Translations under genes and position numbers: made by a program
The notes under the pieces: model-generated
Database searches by the model: none
The model's input: the letters and a program-made list of their open reading frames with translations, nothing else
What the model was told of the DNA's origin: nothing
Shown here: positions 5,289 through 6,661 of the stretch, one piece after another
How the letters are laid out: every line of letters starts with the position of its first letter
Position numbering within the stretch: position 1 is the stretch's first letter
Source of the DNA: DASUBV01 sp035763085
GTDB taxonomy: Bacteria > Actinomycetota > Actinomycetes > Streptosporangiales > Streptosporangiaceae
Assembly (NCBI GenBank): GCA_035763085.1
Contig: DASUBV010000142.1
Span: 1 to 6,661, forward strand
Length of the DNA: 6,661 bases
Direction: 5' to 3'

Positions 5289-6623
5289 TCACGATCCCTG
5301 CTGGCCGCTGCCAGGCCGGCGCAGGATGGCGGCCGGGCGCAGCGCGAGGTTGGCGCCCGTCACGATCCCGGCCGCCGCCAGCAGCACGCCCGCGGCCGCG
5401 ATGGCCCCGGCGGAGGACACCGCCAGTCCGGCGCAGGCGGCAGCCAGGCCCGCGGTCAGCAGGGCGTAGGCCGCGACGGCCAGGCGCGGGTCGTACAAGC
5501 CGGTCAGGCCGGGCGGGACACCCTTGATCCCGGGCACGCCCAGGGCGCGCAGGCGCGGCCACATCACCAGCGGCACGACCCGGTGCACGTGGCCGGCCAG
5601 CGCCTCCAGCAGCCAGCCCGTCACGGCGGTGACCGCGGCAGCGGTCAGCGCCCGGCCCAGGCGCGGATCGCCGCCCATCACCGCGGCGGCCGCGAGCGCG
5701 AGCCCGGCCGCCGCCGGCAGGAATGCCGCCGACGTCACGAGGAAGGCGAGGAACAGGCCGCCGCGACGGCGCCGCCGCAGGTGCGCCACCAGGGATGCCA
5801 GGTGCGCGCCCAGCCCGGCCGCCAGCACCAGAGCTCCGGCCCAGGCCAGCCCGGCCACGCCCAGCAGCAGCCCGGGCGACAGCAGCACCACCCCGGCCGC
5901 TACCGCCGGCACGGCTATCCGGCCGGGCCGCCTGCCGGGCACGTTGGCGAGCAGGAACATGGGCCACAGCTTCTGCGCCAGCGTCACGTAGCTGAGCCCG
6001 AGCCAGCCGAACAGCCCGACCACGGCGTGGGCCAGCACGACATGGCCGGCGAGCACGAACCAGGCACCGCGGCGGTCGGCGACGTAGACCGCCCCGTAGC
6101 AGACGGTGAAGGCCAGGCCCGCCACCGCCATCCGGAGCCCGGCGACGGCGATTCCCTTGCCGCGAACCGCCAGCGCCGCCCACAGGTTCACCACCAGCGC
6201 CGTCACCGCGACGGTGGCGAGCGCGGCGCCGGCCTCCACCAGGTCCTCCCGCTCGGCCGCGATGCCGAGCGGCAGCAGCCAGGCTGCGCCCAGCCAGGTT
6301 CCGAACGTGATCCAGGCGAGCGGCACCGAGCGCAGCGGCCGGTGCGCGAGGATCGACGCGAACTGGTGCAGGGCGCCGATCACCGCCATCGACAGCGTCG
6401 CGAGCATGCCCAGGTGCACGGCCGCGACGACCGGTCCGGCGGCCGGGTCGGCCGCCGCCGTGGCACGCGCCCAGGCCAGGGTGACGCCGCACCCGACAAG
6501 CCCCGCTGCCGCTGCCGCGAGGAAGCTGAGCGGAACCGCTGGCGGCGGTGTCAGCGAGCCAGCCGGAGCGGTACCCGTGGCCTGGCCCTGGCCCGCCGCC
6601 GTCCCTGAGGTTCCCGTGCTCAT
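5289..6623 (-). CDS. Multi-pass membrane protein resembling heme-copper oxidase subunit I / NnrS
   Basis: 444 residues with about 12 predicted membrane helices after a Ser/Gly/Thr/Pro-rich N-terminal tail (1-30). Approximate helices: 31-50, 66-92, 101-121, 130-152, 160-181, 188-212, 236-256, 258-280, 288-312, 322-344, 383-400, 404-426. Histidines in or near helices are suggestive: His70 in VHLGMLATLSMAVIGALHQF (a pattern like helix II of CcoN/NnrS-type proteins), His194 and His199 in LAGHVVLAHAVVGLFGW, and GHVHRVVPLVMW at 344-355, whose His-x-His resembles the paired heme ligands of helix X in heme-copper oxidases. The adjacent His pair expected on helix VII is not seen, so a catalytic oxidase is unlikely; heme binding or a role in NO/metal handling is possible. 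A GGGAG at 6629-6633 lies five bases before the ATG. It converges on the hemerythrin-lplA-mrp operon. Membrane topology is clear; the family call is moderately sure; the function is unknown. Confidence 0.75.
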   Translation of the reverse strand: MSTGTSGTAAGQGQATGTAPAGSLTPPPAVPLSFLAAAAAGLVGCGVTLAWARATAAADPAAGPVVAAVHLGMLATLSMAVIGALHQFASILAHRPLRSVPLAWITFGTWLGAAWLLPLGIAAEREDLVEAGAALATVAVTALVVNLWAALAVRGKGIAVAGLRMAVAGLAFTVCYGAVYVADRRGAWFVLAGHVVLAHAVVGLFGWLGLSYVTLAQKLWPMFLLANVPGRRPGRIAVPAVAAGVVLLSPGLLLGVAGLAWAGALVLAAGLGAHLASLVAHLRRRRRGGLFLAFLVTSAAFLPAAAGLALAAAAVMGGDPRLGRALTAAAVTAVTGWLLEALAGHVHRVVPLVMWPRLRALGVPGIKGVPPGLTGLYDPRLAVAAYALLTAGLAAACAGLAVSSAGAIAAAGVLLAAAGIVTGANLALRPAAILRRPGSGQQGS

Positions 6624-6628
6624 CGCCG

Positions 6629-6633
6629 CTCCC
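6629..6633 (-). promoter_or_regulatory. Ribosome binding site of the membrane-protein gene
   Basis: GGGAG on the minus strand, five bases before the ATG at 6623. The remaining 28 bases to the window edge are almost pure G/C, with GGCCGGCCGG-type palindromic sequence. No promoter and no copy of the AT-rich motif is visible there, so this gene's promoter probably lies outside the window. Confidence 0.55.
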
Positions 6634-6661
6634 GCCGTGTTCCGGCCGGCCGGCGGCGGCC

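Noticed and set aside
5068..6492. A 474-codon open frame on the minus strand in another frame of the membrane-protein gene
   Set aside because: Arg/Gly/Ala-rich low-complexity translation, overlapping the real gene and running into mrp on the other strand.
5226..6608. A 460-codon open frame on the plus strand opposite the membrane-protein gene
   Set aside because: The translation is a repetitive Gln/Arg/Gly/His-rich string without motifs. The opposite strand gives clean membrane helices and has a ribosome binding site.

Overview
The window looks like chromosomal DNA of a very GC-rich actinomycete. Coding frames are strongly biased to G/C at the third base, several starts have GGAGG-type ribosome binding sites, and the proteins (RodZ-like HTH, Nei1-type glycosylase, lipoate ligase with its accessory domain at the N-terminus, MIP18-Mrp fusion) match actinobacterial versions as I remember them. 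I cannot name the genus. I see no tRNA, rRNA, CRISPR array, insertion sequence or phage gene.

Left part, minus strand (1-1281): a Fpg/Nei-family DNA glycosylase (1281 to 319) is followed after 40 bases by a RodZ-like helix-turn-helix gene that runs off the left edge (278 to 1). The glycosylase ORF continues 54 codons past its zinc finger, through a strong hairpin, which is odd for this family.

Intergenic part (1282-1686): 405 bases with no intact gene. It holds two related 25-base AT-rich motifs in opposite orientation, one just upstream of the glycosylase and one just upstream of the hemerythrin gene. Between them lies what looks like a broken remnant of a SAM-dependent methyltransferase gene.

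Central plus-strand operon (1687-5117): (i) a hemerythrin protein with two C-terminal DUF2249 domains, (ii) a lipoate-protein ligase, (iii) an Mrp/NBP35-type iron-sulfur cluster carrier with an N-terminal MIP18 domain. Gaps are 21 bases and then a 4-base ATGA overlap, so the three are probably co-transcribed and the last two translationally coupled.

Right part, minus strand (5289-6623): a roughly 12-helix membrane protein resembling heme-copper oxidase subunit I / NnrS proteins converges on the operon. A perfect 11-base-pair hairpin lies between the two.

Taken together, a di-iron hemerythrin, DUF2249 domains, an Fe-S cluster carrier and a heme-copper-like membrane protein suggest a nitric-oxide or redox stress and Fe-S maintenance module. 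Lipoylation may be tied in because lipoyl synthase is an Fe-S enzyme. The family calls are well supported by sequence; the module idea is inference.
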